Shown here: one piece after another, positions 1 to 8,041 of the stretch
Numbering within the stretch: the stretch's first letter is position 1
Layout: the number at the start of each line of letters is the position of its first letter
From: Bacillus sp. AFS088145
GTDB lineage: Bacteria > Bacillota > Bacilli > Bacillales > Bacillaceae_G
Assembly (NCBI RefSeq): GCF_002564465.1
Contig: NZ_NUUX01000017.1
Coordinates: 2,868 to 45,383 of the forward strand
Direction of reading: 5' to 3'
Length of the DNA: 42,516 bases
Translations under genes and position numbers: made by a program
The notes under the pieces: model-generated
Database searches by the model: none
The model's input: only the letters and a program-made list of their open reading frames with translations
What the model was told of the DNA's origin: nothing

Positions 1-361
1 CCGCTTATCCCATAGGAGTCGATCATCCTTCCGTTCCAATCAACTTATTCATCAAAATATGGTTGCACTAAAAATCTAATTAAATATCCTTTTCTTAGAG
101 TAATATAGCAGATTATTAATAAGTTTGTAGGTCAATTAAGATCGAACTTCAACTTTTAAACAAATCAGATCAATTTATTTTTCTAAAAATTAGCTCATAA
201 TTATTTTCAACTTCCAAAATAAGCAATTACTAGAATTTGTTGAGATTATAAAACTGTCCAAACTTAAAATCATTAAAAGTTCATCAGAAACTGAATTATC
301 TCATCAATAATGTTCACTAAATATATGTTTTCGCTATTGACCGTTTTATATAACTACACAC
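1..361. other. Gene-free AT-rich stretch; possible end of an intergenic repeat at 1-60
   Basis: I see no convincing gene here. The first 60 bases are less AT-rich than what follows. Read on the minus strand they contain GACTCCTATGGGATAAGCGG, which resembles the tail of GC-richer intergenic repeats common in Bacillaceae. The element would be cut by the window edge, so this is only a resemblance. Positions 61-361 are AT-rich and have no recognisable signals. Confidence 0.35.
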
Positions 362-393
362 AAAAAGGATGCTCTTAATTGAGCACCCTTTTT
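362..393 (-). terminator. Terminator of hmp
   Basis: A hairpin lies directly after the hmp stop codon. Positions 362-374 pair with 381-393 around a 6-base loop, with one imperfect pair. On the minus strand the right arm ends in a T run, as expected for an intrinsic terminator. Confidence 0.8.
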
Positions 394-398
394 AAATG

Positions 399-1643
399 TT
401 AGCCTTGTTGTACAGGGCTTTTAGGTTCAGTATCTAAATTCATTGCTGGTCCGAAGAATTCGAAATGAATTTGTGTATCCTTAATTCCTAATTCTTTTAA
501 GCTTGTAATAATGGCCTTTAAAAATGGTACTGGTCCACATACGTAATAATCTGCATTGTCTGATTTAACATTGTTATTTAACCATTCTGCATCAATATAA
601 CCTTGCTTTTTAAAGTTATTATTTTTAAGATCTTCCTCAGATGGATTTTCATAAACAAATGATAAATTGTAATTTGTTAATTGCTCTTTTAATTGGTTAA
701 GTTCATTTTCAAATGCTTGTAATTTACCATTTCTTGAAGCGCTTATGAAGTTGACTTGACGGTTTGGTTGATTACTTGCAATTGACTTAGCCATACTAAT
801 TAATGGAGTAATTCCAACACCACCACTTAAGAAAACAACATCTGAATTAATTTCAGTATTTAAAGTAAATTCACCTGCTGGAGCAGTAATTTCCAGTGTA
901 TCACCAACATTTACTTGATTGTGTAGGTAGTTTGAGAATTTACCAAGTGGTTGGTTTTCTTCAGCTTCTCTTTTTACTGAAATTCTAAAGTAATTTTTAC
1001 CTGGTGCATCAGATAAACTATATTGTCTGTTTGATAAATATTCTTCACCAGGAATTTGTGAACGAACAGTAATATATTGACCAGATAAGAAAGTAGGAAC
1101 TGAAGAACCATCTTTAGGAACTAAGTAGAATGAAGTAATTACATCGCTTTCTTTCACTTTTTCGATGACTTTAAACTCTTTAAATTCAGACCATCCGCCT
1201 TCTTGAGAAGATGCTTCCTCATACATTTCTTTTTCGATATCGATAAATACTTGTGCAATAATTCCATATGCTTCCGCCCAAGCACCTAGTATTTCATCAG
1301 TTGCAGCATCACCAAGGACTTCTTTTATTGCCCCTAGTAAATGTTGCCCTACGATTGGATAGTGCTCAGCTTTAACTTGAAGACTGCGGTGCTTTTGCGC
1401 AATTTGTTTTACAACAGGAATAATTGTTGCTAGTTTATCAATGTTCTGTGCAGCAGCTAAAACAGTATTTGCAAGTGCAGTTTGTTGTCTACCTTGTTGT
1501 TGATTTGTATGATTAAATACATTTAATAGTTCAGGATGATTAGTAAATAAATTTTTATAGAATACTTTAGTTATATCTGTACCCTTTACTTCTAAAACTG
1601 GAACTGTTGACTTAATAATATCAATTGTTTTTTGAGATAGCAT
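399..1643 (-). CDS. hmp: Flavohemoglobin / nitric oxide dioxygenase
   Basis: This 414-aa protein has the full flavohemoglobin layout: an N-terminal globin domain (about residues 1-140), then an FAD-binding ferredoxin-reductase domain with RQYSLSD, then an NAD(P)-binding domain with GGVGITPL and [10 protein letters not shown]. The C-terminal FEFFGP is typical of the family. Known family members oxidise NO to nitrate in the cytoplasm using O2 and NAD(P)H. The ATG is preceded on the minus strand by a GGGGAT ribosome-binding site. The gene is divergent from nsrR, its usual repressor, with operator-like half-sites between them. Length and motifs look complete. Confidence 0.96.
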   Translation of the reverse strand: MLSQKTIDIIKSTVPVLEVKGTDITKVFYKNLFTNHPELLNVFNHTNQQQGRQQTALANTVLAAAQNIDKLATIIPVVKQIAQKHRSLQVKAEHYPIVGQHLLGAIKEVLGDAATDEILGAWAEAYGIIAQVFIDIEKEMYEEASSQEGGWSEFKEFKVIEKVKESDVITSFYLVPKDGSSVPTFLSGQYITVRSQIPGEEYLSNRQYSLSDAPGKNYFRISVKREAEENQPLGKFSNYLHNQVNVGDTLEITAPAGEFTLNTEINSDVVFLSGGVGITPLISMAKSIASNQPNRQVNFISASRNGKLQAFENELNQLKEQLTNYNLSFVYENPSEEDLKNNNFKKQGYIDAEWLNNNVKSDNADYYVCGPVPFLKAIITSLKELGIKDTQIHFEFFGPAMNLDTEPKSPVQQG

Positions 1644-1668
1644 GAAAAATCCCCCTAATCACGTTTTA

Positions 1669-1738
1669 AAGTAGTATTGTAAATACATCTTTATCTTAGA
1701 CCTAGAATATATTTAAAACAATATGTAAAATACATCTT
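1669..1738. promoter_or_regulatory. Candidate NsrR operator region for hmp
   Basis: Two copies of AATACATCTT lie at 1682-1691 and 1729-1738 in the hmp-nsrR intergenic region. The first forms an imperfect dyad with AAGTAGTATT at 1669-1678, with 8 of 10 matching positions and a 3-base spacer. The known NsrR site is an AT-rich dyad with AAGATGTATTT-like half-sites, which fits. A weaker third match, AATACAT, starts near 1759. Assignment to NsrR is inferred from motif and gene context. Confidence 0.6.
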
Positions 1739-1829
1739 TTGTGAATTTTTTCGCAAAAATACATAAAAGTTTAAAAAAAGTTCACAATTATGCTATGATT
1801 AATCTTAAATAAAACAGTGAGGACAAGTT

Positions 1830-2273
1830 ATGCGTTTAACAACTTATTCGGATTACTCTCTTCGTGTACTAATATTTCTAAGCTCTGAGCCAGGTGAAAA
1901 ATTAGTTAATATTAAGGACATCGCTGAAGCTTATGATATTTCTAAAAACCACTTAATGAAAATAATTTATAATTTAGGAAAGATGGGCTATATCGAAACG
2001 ATCCGTGGTAGAAACGGTGGAATCCGTTTAGCTAAATTACCATCAGAAATAAATATCGGTGAAATTATTCGTAAAACCGAAGAAGACTTTAATATTGTAG
2101 AATGTTTTGAGCACGGCAATACTTGTGTTATTACACCTGTTTGTTCTTTAAAACATATATTTAATAATGCATTAGAACAATTTTTAAAAGTTTTAGATCA
2201 ATATACATTAGATGATATTGTAAAGAACAATGCGATGCTTAAAGATTATTTTTCAAGTAATACAAAAGAATAG
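1830..2273 (+). CDS. nsrR: Rrf2-family NO-sensing repressor NsrR
   Basis: This 147-aa Rrf2-family regulator begins MRLTTYSDYSLRVL and has an N-terminal winged helix (about residues 1-70). Three cysteines (C92, C99, C105) fall where NsrR ligates its Fe-S cluster. In known NsrR proteins, NO attack on that cluster relieves repression of hmp. Placement divergent from hmp supports the assignment over other Rrf2 members such as CymR or IscR. AGGA lies upstream of the ATG. The protein is full length. Confidence 0.9.
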   Translation: MRLTTYSDYSLRVLIFLSSEPGEKLVNIKDIAEAYDISKNHLMKIIYNLGKMGYIETIRGRNGGIRLAKLPSEINIGEIIRKTEEDFNIVECFEHGNTCVITPVCSLKHIFNNALEQFLKVLDQYTLDDIVKNNAMLKDYFSSNTKE

Positions 2274-2314
2274 TTTTTTTGAAATAGAAGAGCTCCCCCA
2301 ATTTAAAAACAAAA

Positions 2315-2484
2315 AAACCAACAAAGTACAAATAACTTGATTTTCAGACTGATTGCAAGCGCTTGTCTTTCGAGGCGCGAAGCCTGGTGAGGAGCGGAGT
2401 TACCCTAGACGGTAATGAGCACCGCAGATAGGCGAAGCAACGAAGAAAGCGAGCGTTTGTCAACAGTCTGAAACCAACAAAGTA
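2315..2484. repeat. REP/MITE-like intergenic element bracketed by 14-bp direct repeats
   Basis: The sequence AAACCAACAAAGTA occurs at 2315-2328 and again at 2471-2484. Between the copies is a GC-richer block whose ends are complementary: CAGACTG near 2347 and CAGTCTG at 2464-2470. A shortened relative with the same ends, CGCTTGCAATCAGTCTG in inverse orientation, lies at 32,991-33,027 after ysoA. No ORF is present. It looks like a small non-autonomous repeat inserted next to the nsrR terminator. Confidence 0.55.
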
Positions 2485-2503
2485 AGCCTTTGTTGGTTTT
2501 TTT
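2472..2503 (+). terminator. Terminator between convergent nsrR and racE
   Basis: A perfect 10-bp stem (2472-2481 with 2489-2498) with a 7-base loop is followed by a T run on the plus strand. It would end nsrR transcription. Its left arm is the right-hand copy of the 14-bp repeat flanking the adjacent element. Confidence 0.8.
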
Positions 2504-2526
2504 CATTTAATGTGGTCTATTGACCT

Positions 2527-3318
2527 TTATAGTTTAATATATTTTACGTTTTCCATCGGTTCTTGGAATAAGGATGAAGCTATTTTACTAAAAATGGTTG
2601 GATCCCCAGTTGTAAAAAATTCATGTGAAGTGATTTCAGAGTTAGATAAAATATTTTGTTGATCCAGAATTGCACTTACTTCTAAAGCTGTTTCATCACC
2701 AGAGCTGATCAGTTGGATTGATGGTCCCATCACTTTTTGGATGATTGGACTTAATAATGGGTAATGCGTGCAACCTAGTATTAGTGTATCAATATTTGAA
2801 TCAATAAGCGGTGCAAGAGTGTGTTTAACAATCTCAAATATTTCAGGTTTATTGTAGTCCCCATTTTCAACAATTCCAGCAAACTCTGGGCATGCCAAAC
2901 CTTCAATTATAACTTTGTCATTAATTCGTTTTAGTGCAGAATGATATGCTTTACTATTAATAGTAGCATTCGTTCCTATGACACCGATTTGGTCATTTTG
3001 TGTTAATTTTATTGCTGCTCTAGCACCTGGACGGACAACTCCAATGACTGGGATTTGAAGTTTTTCTCGCATTTCATTTAAGACTACTGAAGTTGCTGTA
3101 TTACAGGCGATGACTAACATTTTAATATCTTTCTCCAATAGAAAATTAGTCATTTCCCAAGTGAATTCTCTAATCTCCGTATATGGTCGTGATCCGTATG
3201 GACATCTTGCTGTGTCGCCTAAATATAAAATGTCCTCTTTAGGTAATTGTCTTATAATTTGTTTGGCAACTGTTAAGCCCCCAACACCTGAGTCAATGAC
3301 TCCGATTGGTTTATTCAA
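2527..3318 (-). CDS. racE: Glutamate racemase
   Basis: This 263-aa protein belongs to the Asp/Glu racemase family, which converts L- to D-glutamate for peptidoglycan. It starts [17 protein letters not shown]. Both catalytic cysteines are visible: C72 in VIACNTATS and C183 in LGCTHYPLL. The ATG follows GAGGGGAT on the minus strand at good spacing. In B. subtilis racE lies near gerM and rph. Here a thiamine transport operon and gerE stand between racE and gerM. The gene could equally be named murI. Confidence 0.95.
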   Translation of the reverse strand: MNKPIGVIDSGVGGLTVAKQIIRQLPKEDILYLGDTARCPYGSRPYTEIREFTWEMTNFLLEKDIKMLVIACNTATSVVLNEMREKLQIPVIGVVRPGARAAIKLTQNDQIGVIGTNATINSKAYHSALKRINDKVIIEGLACPEFAGIVENGDYNKPEIFEIVKHTLAPLIDSNIDTLILGCTHYPLLSPIIQKVMGPSIQLISSGDETALEVSAILDQQNILSNSEITSHEFFTTGDPTIFSKIASSLFQEPMENVKYIKL

Positions 3319-3555
3319 AAAATCCCCTCGTTTTACTTAATAATTTGTTGATGTAGTATATTCTTTATTCATTTAAGATTTTACTATAAGAAATGATATT
3401 TTTGTTTATCATTCTCTTTTTAAAAATGTTAAAATTTCATAGATTTATTGCGCTTATTAACAGAGTATTAAAACATTTAAACACAAGTTAAAAATAATTC
3501 GTAAATTCAATCATTATCTGTTATATTAATGAGGAAAGTTTATATATGAGAAAAA

Positions 3556-3650
3556 TGTGGAGGAGCCAGTGTTGCTGGCTGAGATAGCATCCTTAAGGTG
3601 TTGACTCTTAGAACCTGATCTGGGTGATGCCAGCGTAGGGAACAGTATCT
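3556..3650 (+). ncRNA. TPP (THI box) riboswitch
   Basis: The aptamer core is recognisable: GGAGCCAGTG, then GGCTGAGA, then ACCTGATCTGGGTGATGCCA and CGTAGGGAA. These are the conserved P2/P3 and P4/P5 elements of the thiamine pyrophosphate riboswitch. A terminator follows within 40 bases, just ahead of the transporter operon, so control is most likely by premature termination when TPP is abundant. Confidence 0.95.
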
Positions 3651-3680
3651 CTTTTTAGATATGTTTTTTACAGCGCATTT

Positions 3681-3711
3681 ACGTCCGGGTTAGTATCCGG
3701 ACGTTTTCTTT
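3681..3711 (+). terminator. Riboswitch-controlled terminator
   Basis: ACGTCCGG at 3681-3688 pairs perfectly with CCGGACGT at 3697-3704, followed by TTTTCTTTTT. It lies between the TPP aptamer and the first gene of the operon, so it is the expected expression platform. Confidence 0.9.
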
Positions 3712-3746
3712 TTGTATAAACAAAAAACAAAAAGGAGATATAGATA

Positions 3747-4739
3747 ATGAAAAAACTAGTAGTATTTTTAGTAGCTATTTGTTTAATGTTAACCGGGTGT
3801 GGTCAAAACAAAACTGCTACTACTAAAAAGACAAAGAAATTAAAAAAGGTGACAGTCGTACTAGACTGGACGCCAAATACAAATCATACTGGGCTATTTG
3901 TTGCTAAGGAAAAAGGTTATTTTAAGGAACAAGGACTTGATGTAGATATAATCAGCCCAGGAGAAACAGGTGCAGACCAATTGGTGGCATCAGGTAAAGC
4001 AGATTTTGGAGTTTCTTATCAAGAGTCAATTACACAAGCAAGAGTTCAAAATGTACCGATTGTATCAATTGCAGCAATTATTCAACATAATACTTCTGGG
4101 TTTGCTTCACCAGTGAAAAAAGAAATTAAGTCTCCAAAAGATTTCGTTGGAAAAACATATGGTGGATGGGGTTCACCGGTTGAAAATGCTATTTTAAAAT
4201 CACTTATGTCAGAAGAAAATGCTAATGTTAATAAGTTAAATATCGTTAATATGGGTGATGCTGATTTCTTTACAGCGGTAAAAAGAGATATCGATTTTGC
4301 GTGGATTTATCAAGGATGGACAGGGATTGAAGCAGAGCTACGTGGAGAAAAATTAAACATGATTTATTTAACTGATTATAGTAAAAAGCTAGATTACTAT
4401 ACTCCAGTTTTAGCTACAAACGAAAAAATGATTAGTAAAAACCCTAAAATAGTAAAAGCATTTGTGGCTGCAGCATCAAAAGGATATAATTTTGCGATTG
4501 ATAACCCAAAAGAAGCTGCATCGATTTTAATAAAGGATAATCCAGATTTAGATAAAAAATTAGTGGAAAAAAGCCAAGAATGGTTAGCATCTAAATATAA
4601 AGATGATGCAGACCGTTGGGGTGAGCAAAAGTTATCAGTTTGGAAAAACTATGCTGATTTCTTAGCTGAAAATAAATTATTAGAAGGAAACTTTAAGCCA
4701 AAAGAAGCATTTACGAATGATTTCTTACCAGCGAAATAA
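3747..4739 (+). CDS. thiY: Thiamine-precursor ABC transporter, substrate-binding lipoprotein (ThiY-type)
   Basis: This 330-aa NMT1/THI5-like solute-binding protein has a lipoprotein signal peptide with lipobox LTGC near residue 18. It carries the family signature DWTPNTNHTGLFVAKEKGYF and a GGWGSPVE segment. Known relatives bind formylaminopyrimidine or HMP, the pyrimidine part of thiamine, outside the membrane. The gene follows a TPP riboswitch and a GGAGATAT ribosome-binding site, and heads an operon with permease and ATPase genes. The exact ligand cannot be read from the sequence. Confidence 0.9.
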   Translation: MKKLVVFLVAICLMLTGCGQNKTATTKKTKKLKKVTVVLDWTPNTNHTGLFVAKEKGYFKEQGLDVDIISPGETGADQLVASGKADFGVSYQESITQARVQNVPIVSIAAIIQHNTSGFASPVKKEIKSPKDFVGKTYGGWGSPVENAILKSLMSEENANVNKLNIVNMGDADFFTAVKRDIDFAWIYQGWTGIEAELRGEKLNMIYLTDYSKKLDYYTPVLATNEKMISKNPKIVKAFVAAASKGYNFAIDNPKEAASILIKDNPDLDKKLVEKSQEWLASKYKDDADRWGEQKLSVWKNYADFLAENKLLEGNFKPKEAFTNDFLPAK

Positions 4740-4751
4740 GGAGGAGAAAAA

Positions 4752-5042
4752 ATGCAATCTACTTTAATGAGTGTCCAAATTATACCGAAAACAAATAATA
4801 TTGAGGATGTTATTCCAGCAGTTGATGAAGCAATTAAAATTATTGATGAATCAGGTGTGAAATATCAAGTTCAACCATTGGAAACAACTATGGAAGGCGA
4901 CTTGAATCAATTATTAATGGTTGTTCAAAAAATGAATGAAAGAATGATTGAAATAGGTTGCCACAATGTTATAACTCAAATGAAAATACTATATCAACCA
5001 CAAGGTATTACGATGGATGTGTTAACGGAGAAGTACCGTTAA
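4752..5042 (+). CDS. Thiamine-binding protein, MTH1187/YqgV (DUF77) family
   Basis: This 96-aa protein contains the family-typical IIPKTNNIEDVIPAVDEAI stretch and matches MTH1187/YqgV-type proteins in length. Family members are ferredoxin-like folds, some of which bind thiamine or HMP. It starts 12 bases after thiY with GGAGGAG upstream. Its TAA stop overlaps the permease ATG by one base, which suggests translational coupling. A cytoplasmic ligand-binding or carrier role in thiamine salvage is inferred from the operon. Confidence 0.82.
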   Translation: MQSTLMSVQIIPKTNNIEDVIPAVDEAIKIIDESGVKYQVQPLETTMEGDLNQLLMVVQKMNERMIEIGCHNVITQMKILYQPQGITMDVLTEKYR

Positions 5043-5809
5043 TGAAATCTAAAAATATTAAAGGATGGCAACCAATCGTTGTCATCCTGCTTTTTTTATT
5101 CTGTTGGCAGCTAAGTATTAAAATTTGGAAAATCGAATCTTGGTTATTGCCAGGACCGATCGCAATCTTTAAAGAAGGAATGAAATCATCTGATTCACTA
5201 CTTCCTCATATTTCTTCTACAATTCAATTAACGATTATTGGATTGTTAATTGGTAGTTTATTAGGATTTTTAATCGCATTTCTATTGCATTTAATTCCAG
5301 GTGTTAGGGAAGCTTTTTACCCATTATTAATTCTTTCGCAAAATGTACCAATTATCGTATTGGCACCGCTTTTAATTATTTGGTTTGGATTTGGTGTATT
5401 ACCTAAATTAATTATTATTTCTCTTGTTTGTTTTTTCCCAGTTACAGTTTCAGCGTTAGATGGTTTCCGACAAACACCAAGTGAACTAATAAATTATATG
5501 AAAATGGCGGGAGCATCCAAATCACAAATTTTTTGGAAAGTTGAATTGCCTTTTTCTCTACCTTCCATTTTTTCAGGCTTAAAGATTTCTGCAACTTATA
5601 GTGTTATGGGGGCAGTTATATCTGAATGGCTCGGAGCGAAATCTGGAATTGGGGTGTATATGACTTTAGCTTCATCTTCATTTAGAACAGATCGAGTATT
5701 TGTTTCAATTTTTATCATTATGTTTTTAAGTATGCTTTTCTTCTTCCTAATAGTCGTAATTGAACGTTTTACTGTTAAATGGAAAGTTAAAGGGGAGAAA
5801 CGAAAATGA
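5042..5809 (+). CDS. thiX: ABC transporter permease (ThiX-type)
   Basis: This is a 255-aa membrane protein of the BPD_transp_1 family. It has about six hydrophobic helices and an EAA-type loop near GASKSQIFWKVELPFSLPSIF that contacts the ATPase. I start it at ATG 5042, which overlaps the upstream stop as TAATG, not at the in-frame ATG at 4958 inside the previous gene. Its TGA overlaps the next ATG as ATGA. It should form the membrane pore of the thiamine-precursor importer. Confidence 0.9.
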   Translation: MKSKNIKGWQPIVVILLFLFCWQLSIKIWKIESWLLPGPIAIFKEGMKSSDSLLPHISSTIQLTIIGLLIGSLLGFLIAFLLHLIPGVREAFYPLLILSQNVPIIVLAPLLIIWFGFGVLPKLIIISLVCFFPVTVSALDGFRQTPSELINYMKMAGASKSQIFWKVELPFSLPSIFSGLKISATYSVMGAVISEWLGAKSGIGVYMTLASSSFRTDRVFVSIFIIMFLSMLFFFLIVVIERFTVKWKVKGEKRK

Positions 5810-6537
5810 CATTACAAGTGGAACAATTATCAAAGAGTTATAGTGGTCATCAAGTGTTAGATAATATATCCCTTTATGTAAACGAGGGGGAATTTGTATC
5901 AATTTTAGGTCCATCTGGAAGTGGGAAAAGTACGTTGTTTCATCTTATAGGTGGTTTACTAAAACCTGATTCTGGAGAAGTAAAGTTAAATGGGTCGATA
6001 ATAAATGGAGAACTTGGTCATGTTAGTTTTATGCCTCAGGATCATTCATTACTACCTTGGAGAACAGTATTAAAAAATATTGTTTTGTCACAAGAATTAA
6101 AACATAAACCTGATGAAAAATTGGCAAGAGACTGGCTTAAAAGAACTGGTTTAGAAAACTATGAGAATGCTTACCCTCATGAATTATCTGGTGGTATGAA
6201 ACAAAGAGTTTCATTTTTAAGGTCTCTACTAGCACCACAGTCGTTCATGTGTATGGATGAGCCTTTTTCAGCTTTAGATGAGTTCACTAGACTTGAAATG
6301 CAACAATGGCTCTTATCAATTTGGGAGGAGCAACGACGATCAATTTTATTAGTAACGCATAATATTGATGAAGCGTTGTTAATGTCTGATCGAATATATA
6401 TATTTTCTAACAAACCCGCAAAAATCAAAGAAGAAATCATTGTGCCATTTCCAAGACCACGTAAAAAAGAATTATTATTGAGTGATGAATTTACGGAATA
6501 TAAAAGAAAAATCTATTTGGCTTTAGAGAAGGAGTAA
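5806..6537 (+). CDS. thiZ: ABC transporter ATPase (ThiZ-type)
   Basis: This 243-aa ABC ATPase has Walker A GPSGSGKST, signature LSGGMKQR, Walker B MDEPFSALD and a switch histidine in VTHNIDEAL. It resembles SsuB/TauB/ThiZ importers. Its ATG overlaps the permease stop by four bases. Together with ThiX and ThiY it makes a complete importer under TPP riboswitch control. Confidence 0.92.
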   Translation: MTLQVEQLSKSYSGHQVLDNISLYVNEGEFVSILGPSGSGKSTLFHLIGGLLKPDSGEVKLNGSIINGELGHVSFMPQDHSLLPWRTVLKNIVLSQELKHKPDEKLARDWLKRTGLENYENAYPHELSGGMKQRVSFLRSLLAPQSFMCMDEPFSALDEFTRLEMQQWLLSIWEEQRRSILLVTHNIDEALLMSDRIYIFSNKPAKIKEEIIVPFPRPRKKELLLSDEFTEYKRKIYLALEKE

Positions 6538-6541
6538 TACG

Positions 6542-7309
6542 ATGAAAATGATAGATGCTCATATTCATTTAGATTCTTATGATATTAGTCAAAGAGAAGA
6601 AATATTAGCTAATTTAGAAAGACACGAAATCGAGGCGCTCATTTCGGTATCGATGGATTTAAAATCTAGTAAGAAAAATTTAGAGTTGAAAAATCAAAAT
6701 AATAGTGTATATCCAGCATTCGGATTTCATCCTGAACAACAAATCCCATCTGATGAAGAGGTTGATCAATTAATTGAATGGATTAAGATCCATCAGGATG
6801 AAATGGTCGCAATCGGGGAAGTTGGTTTACCATATTATAAGAATTTAGAAGAACAGATTGATTACGTACCTTATATTCAATTACTAGAAAAATTTATCTC
6901 ACTTGCAAAAGAGTTAAATAAACCGATTATATTACATGCAGTGTATGAGGACGCCGAAACCGTCTGTAATCTATTAGAAAAATATTTTATTAAAAAAGCC
7001 CATTTTCATTGGTTTAAAGGGGACGAACTTACAATTAAACGGATGATGCAAAATGAGTATTTTATCTCAATTACACCAGATGTATTATATGAAAATGAGA
7101 TTCAAGACTTAGTAAAAAAGTATCCTTTAGAATTAATGATGATAGAAACAGATGGTCCTTGGCCATTTGAAGGGCTTTTTGAGAATGAGTGGACACAACC
7201 AAAATTTATGCATCAATCGGTTGCAAAGATAGCTGAGTTAAAAGAGATAGATCTATCAAATGCATATAAAACTTTATATGAAAATACTAAGAAATTTTAT
7301 AGTATATAA
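6542..7309 (+). CDS. TatD-family metal-dependent hydrolase
   Basis: This 255-aa TIM-barrel hydrolase has the family metal-binding set: HIH in MIDAHIHLD, GFHPEQ, E in GEVGLPYY, H in ILHAVYED, HFHWF and D in IETDGPW. It begins 4 bases after the thiZ stop and the operon terminator follows it. TatD relatives are DNases or amidohydrolases. Position at the end of a TPP-regulated operon suggests hydrolysis of a thiamine degradation product, but that is only inference from context. Confidence 0.85.
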   Translation: MKMIDAHIHLDSYDISQREEILANLERHEIEALISVSMDLKSSKKNLELKNQNNSVYPAFGFHPEQQIPSDEEVDQLIEWIKIHQDEMVAIGEVGLPYYKNLEEQIDYVPYIQLLEKFISLAKELNKPIILHAVYEDAETVCNLLEKYFIKKAHFHWFKGDELTIKRMMQNEYFISITPDVLYENEIQDLVKKYPLELMMIETDGPWPFEGLFENEWTQPKFMHQSVAKIAELKEIDLSNAYKTLYENTKKFYSI

Positions 7310-7315
7310 AATAAG

Positions 7316-7347
7316 AAAATCGTTATCCAACAGGAAACGATTTTTTT
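7316..7347 (+). terminator. Terminator of the thiamine transport operon
   Basis: AAAATCGTT at 7316-7324 pairs with AACGATTTT at 7336-7344 and is followed by more T. It lies immediately after the last gene of the operon. Confidence 0.85.
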
Positions 7348-7411
7348 ATTAATTAGTTTAGTTTTAGATAGGTAAAAAGAGCTGAAATAAAATCCCCCCA
7401 TAGCAGAGCAT

Positions 7412-7440
7412 CTATCCTAATTTACGGATAGCCTTTTTTA
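7412..7440 (+). terminator. Second hairpin with T run in the thi operon-gerE gap
   Basis: CTATCC at 7412-7417 pairs with GGATAG at 7426-7431, followed by CCTTTTTTA. The 7310-7610 gap holds this, the operon terminator and the gerE terminator, and I see no gene in it. This hairpin may be a backup terminator. Confidence 0.5.
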
Positions 7441-7545
7441 TCTACTATAAGTAGTATATAAAGTTAAACTTTCAATTTAGATAATCAGATTCTTTACAAG
7501 CAAGAAAATAGTGAAATGTAAAACTTAAGTTTCAATGTAAATACC

Positions 7546-7573
7546 AAAACCGGCATTTCGATTAGAATGCCGG
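7546..7573 (-). terminator. Terminator of gerE
   Basis: CCGGCATT at 7550-7557 pairs with AATGCCGG at 7566-7573. On the minus strand the stem is followed by TTTTGG, downstream of the gerE stop. Confidence 0.7.
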
Positions 7574-7610
7574 CAGTATGTTGGTTTGTAGAAGTGTTTC
7601 TACAAAATAA

Positions 7611-7835
7611 CTACAGTTCAAGCTCTCCCATACGAAGAAGCTCAATAACTGCTTGTGATCGCCCCTTAACCCCAAGCTTCTGCATTGCATTTGAAATATG
7701 ATTTCTCACAGTTTTTTCACTTATAAAAAGTTCTTCAGCAATTTCTCTTGTAGTCTTATCTTGAACAAGAAGCTCGAATACTTCTTTTTCACGCTTTGTG
7801 AGTGTGTGCTTTGTTTGATAGTCTCTATCTTTCAA
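7611..7835 (-). CDS. gerE: Spore germination/coat regulator GerE (LuxR-type HTH)
   Basis: This small LuxR/NarL-type DNA-binding protein contains LTKREKEVFELLVQDKTT and FISEKTVRNHISNAMQKLG, nearly identical to known GerE, the last mother-cell sporulation regulator acting with sigma-K. I choose a TTG start at 7835. It gives 74 aa, the length of B. subtilis GerE, and it has a strong AGGAGGG (complement at 7845-7851) ten bases upstream. The longer ATG reading from 7886 would add 17 residues without homology and would place that ribosome-binding site inside the gene. Confidence 0.93.
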   Translation of the reverse strand: MKDRDYQTKHTLTKREKEVFELLVQDKTTREIAEELFISEKTVRNHISNAMQKLGVKGRSQAVIELLRMGELEL

Positions 7836-7896
7836 CTGTGCTAACCCTCCTTGCTTGACCGAGCTGTTCTTCGGATGGGTATTCATTTAGTCTTTT

Positions 7897-7924
7897 TATC
7901 ATATGAACGATAAGTCTTTTAGGT
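7897..7924 (-). promoter_or_regulatory. Candidate sigma-K promoter of gerE
   Basis: On the minus strand CATATGATA (7905-7897) matches the sigma-K -10 consensus CATANNNTA, and an AC lies 17 bases upstream (7924-7923). It sits about 60 bases before the gerE start. gerE is known to be sigma-K dependent in B. subtilis, so motif and biology agree. Confidence 0.6.
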
Positions 7925-8041
7925 GAATATTTCCAGTAAATTTAGAGCTAGATTTAAATAATTTATTTTTTTCTATTTAGCTTGTTCTAAAAAATGTACA
8001 GGCTCGTATAATTAGTAAAAAAGCGTGGGGGGAGTATGGTG

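Noticed and set aside
4958-5041. Upstream ATG for the thiX permease
   Set aside because: It lies within the preceding gene. ATG 5042 overlaps that gene's stop in a coupling arrangement and gives a normal permease length.
7310-7610. Small RNA gene in the thi-gerE gap
   Set aside because: Hairpins are present but there is no recognisable promoter. They are adequately explained as terminators.
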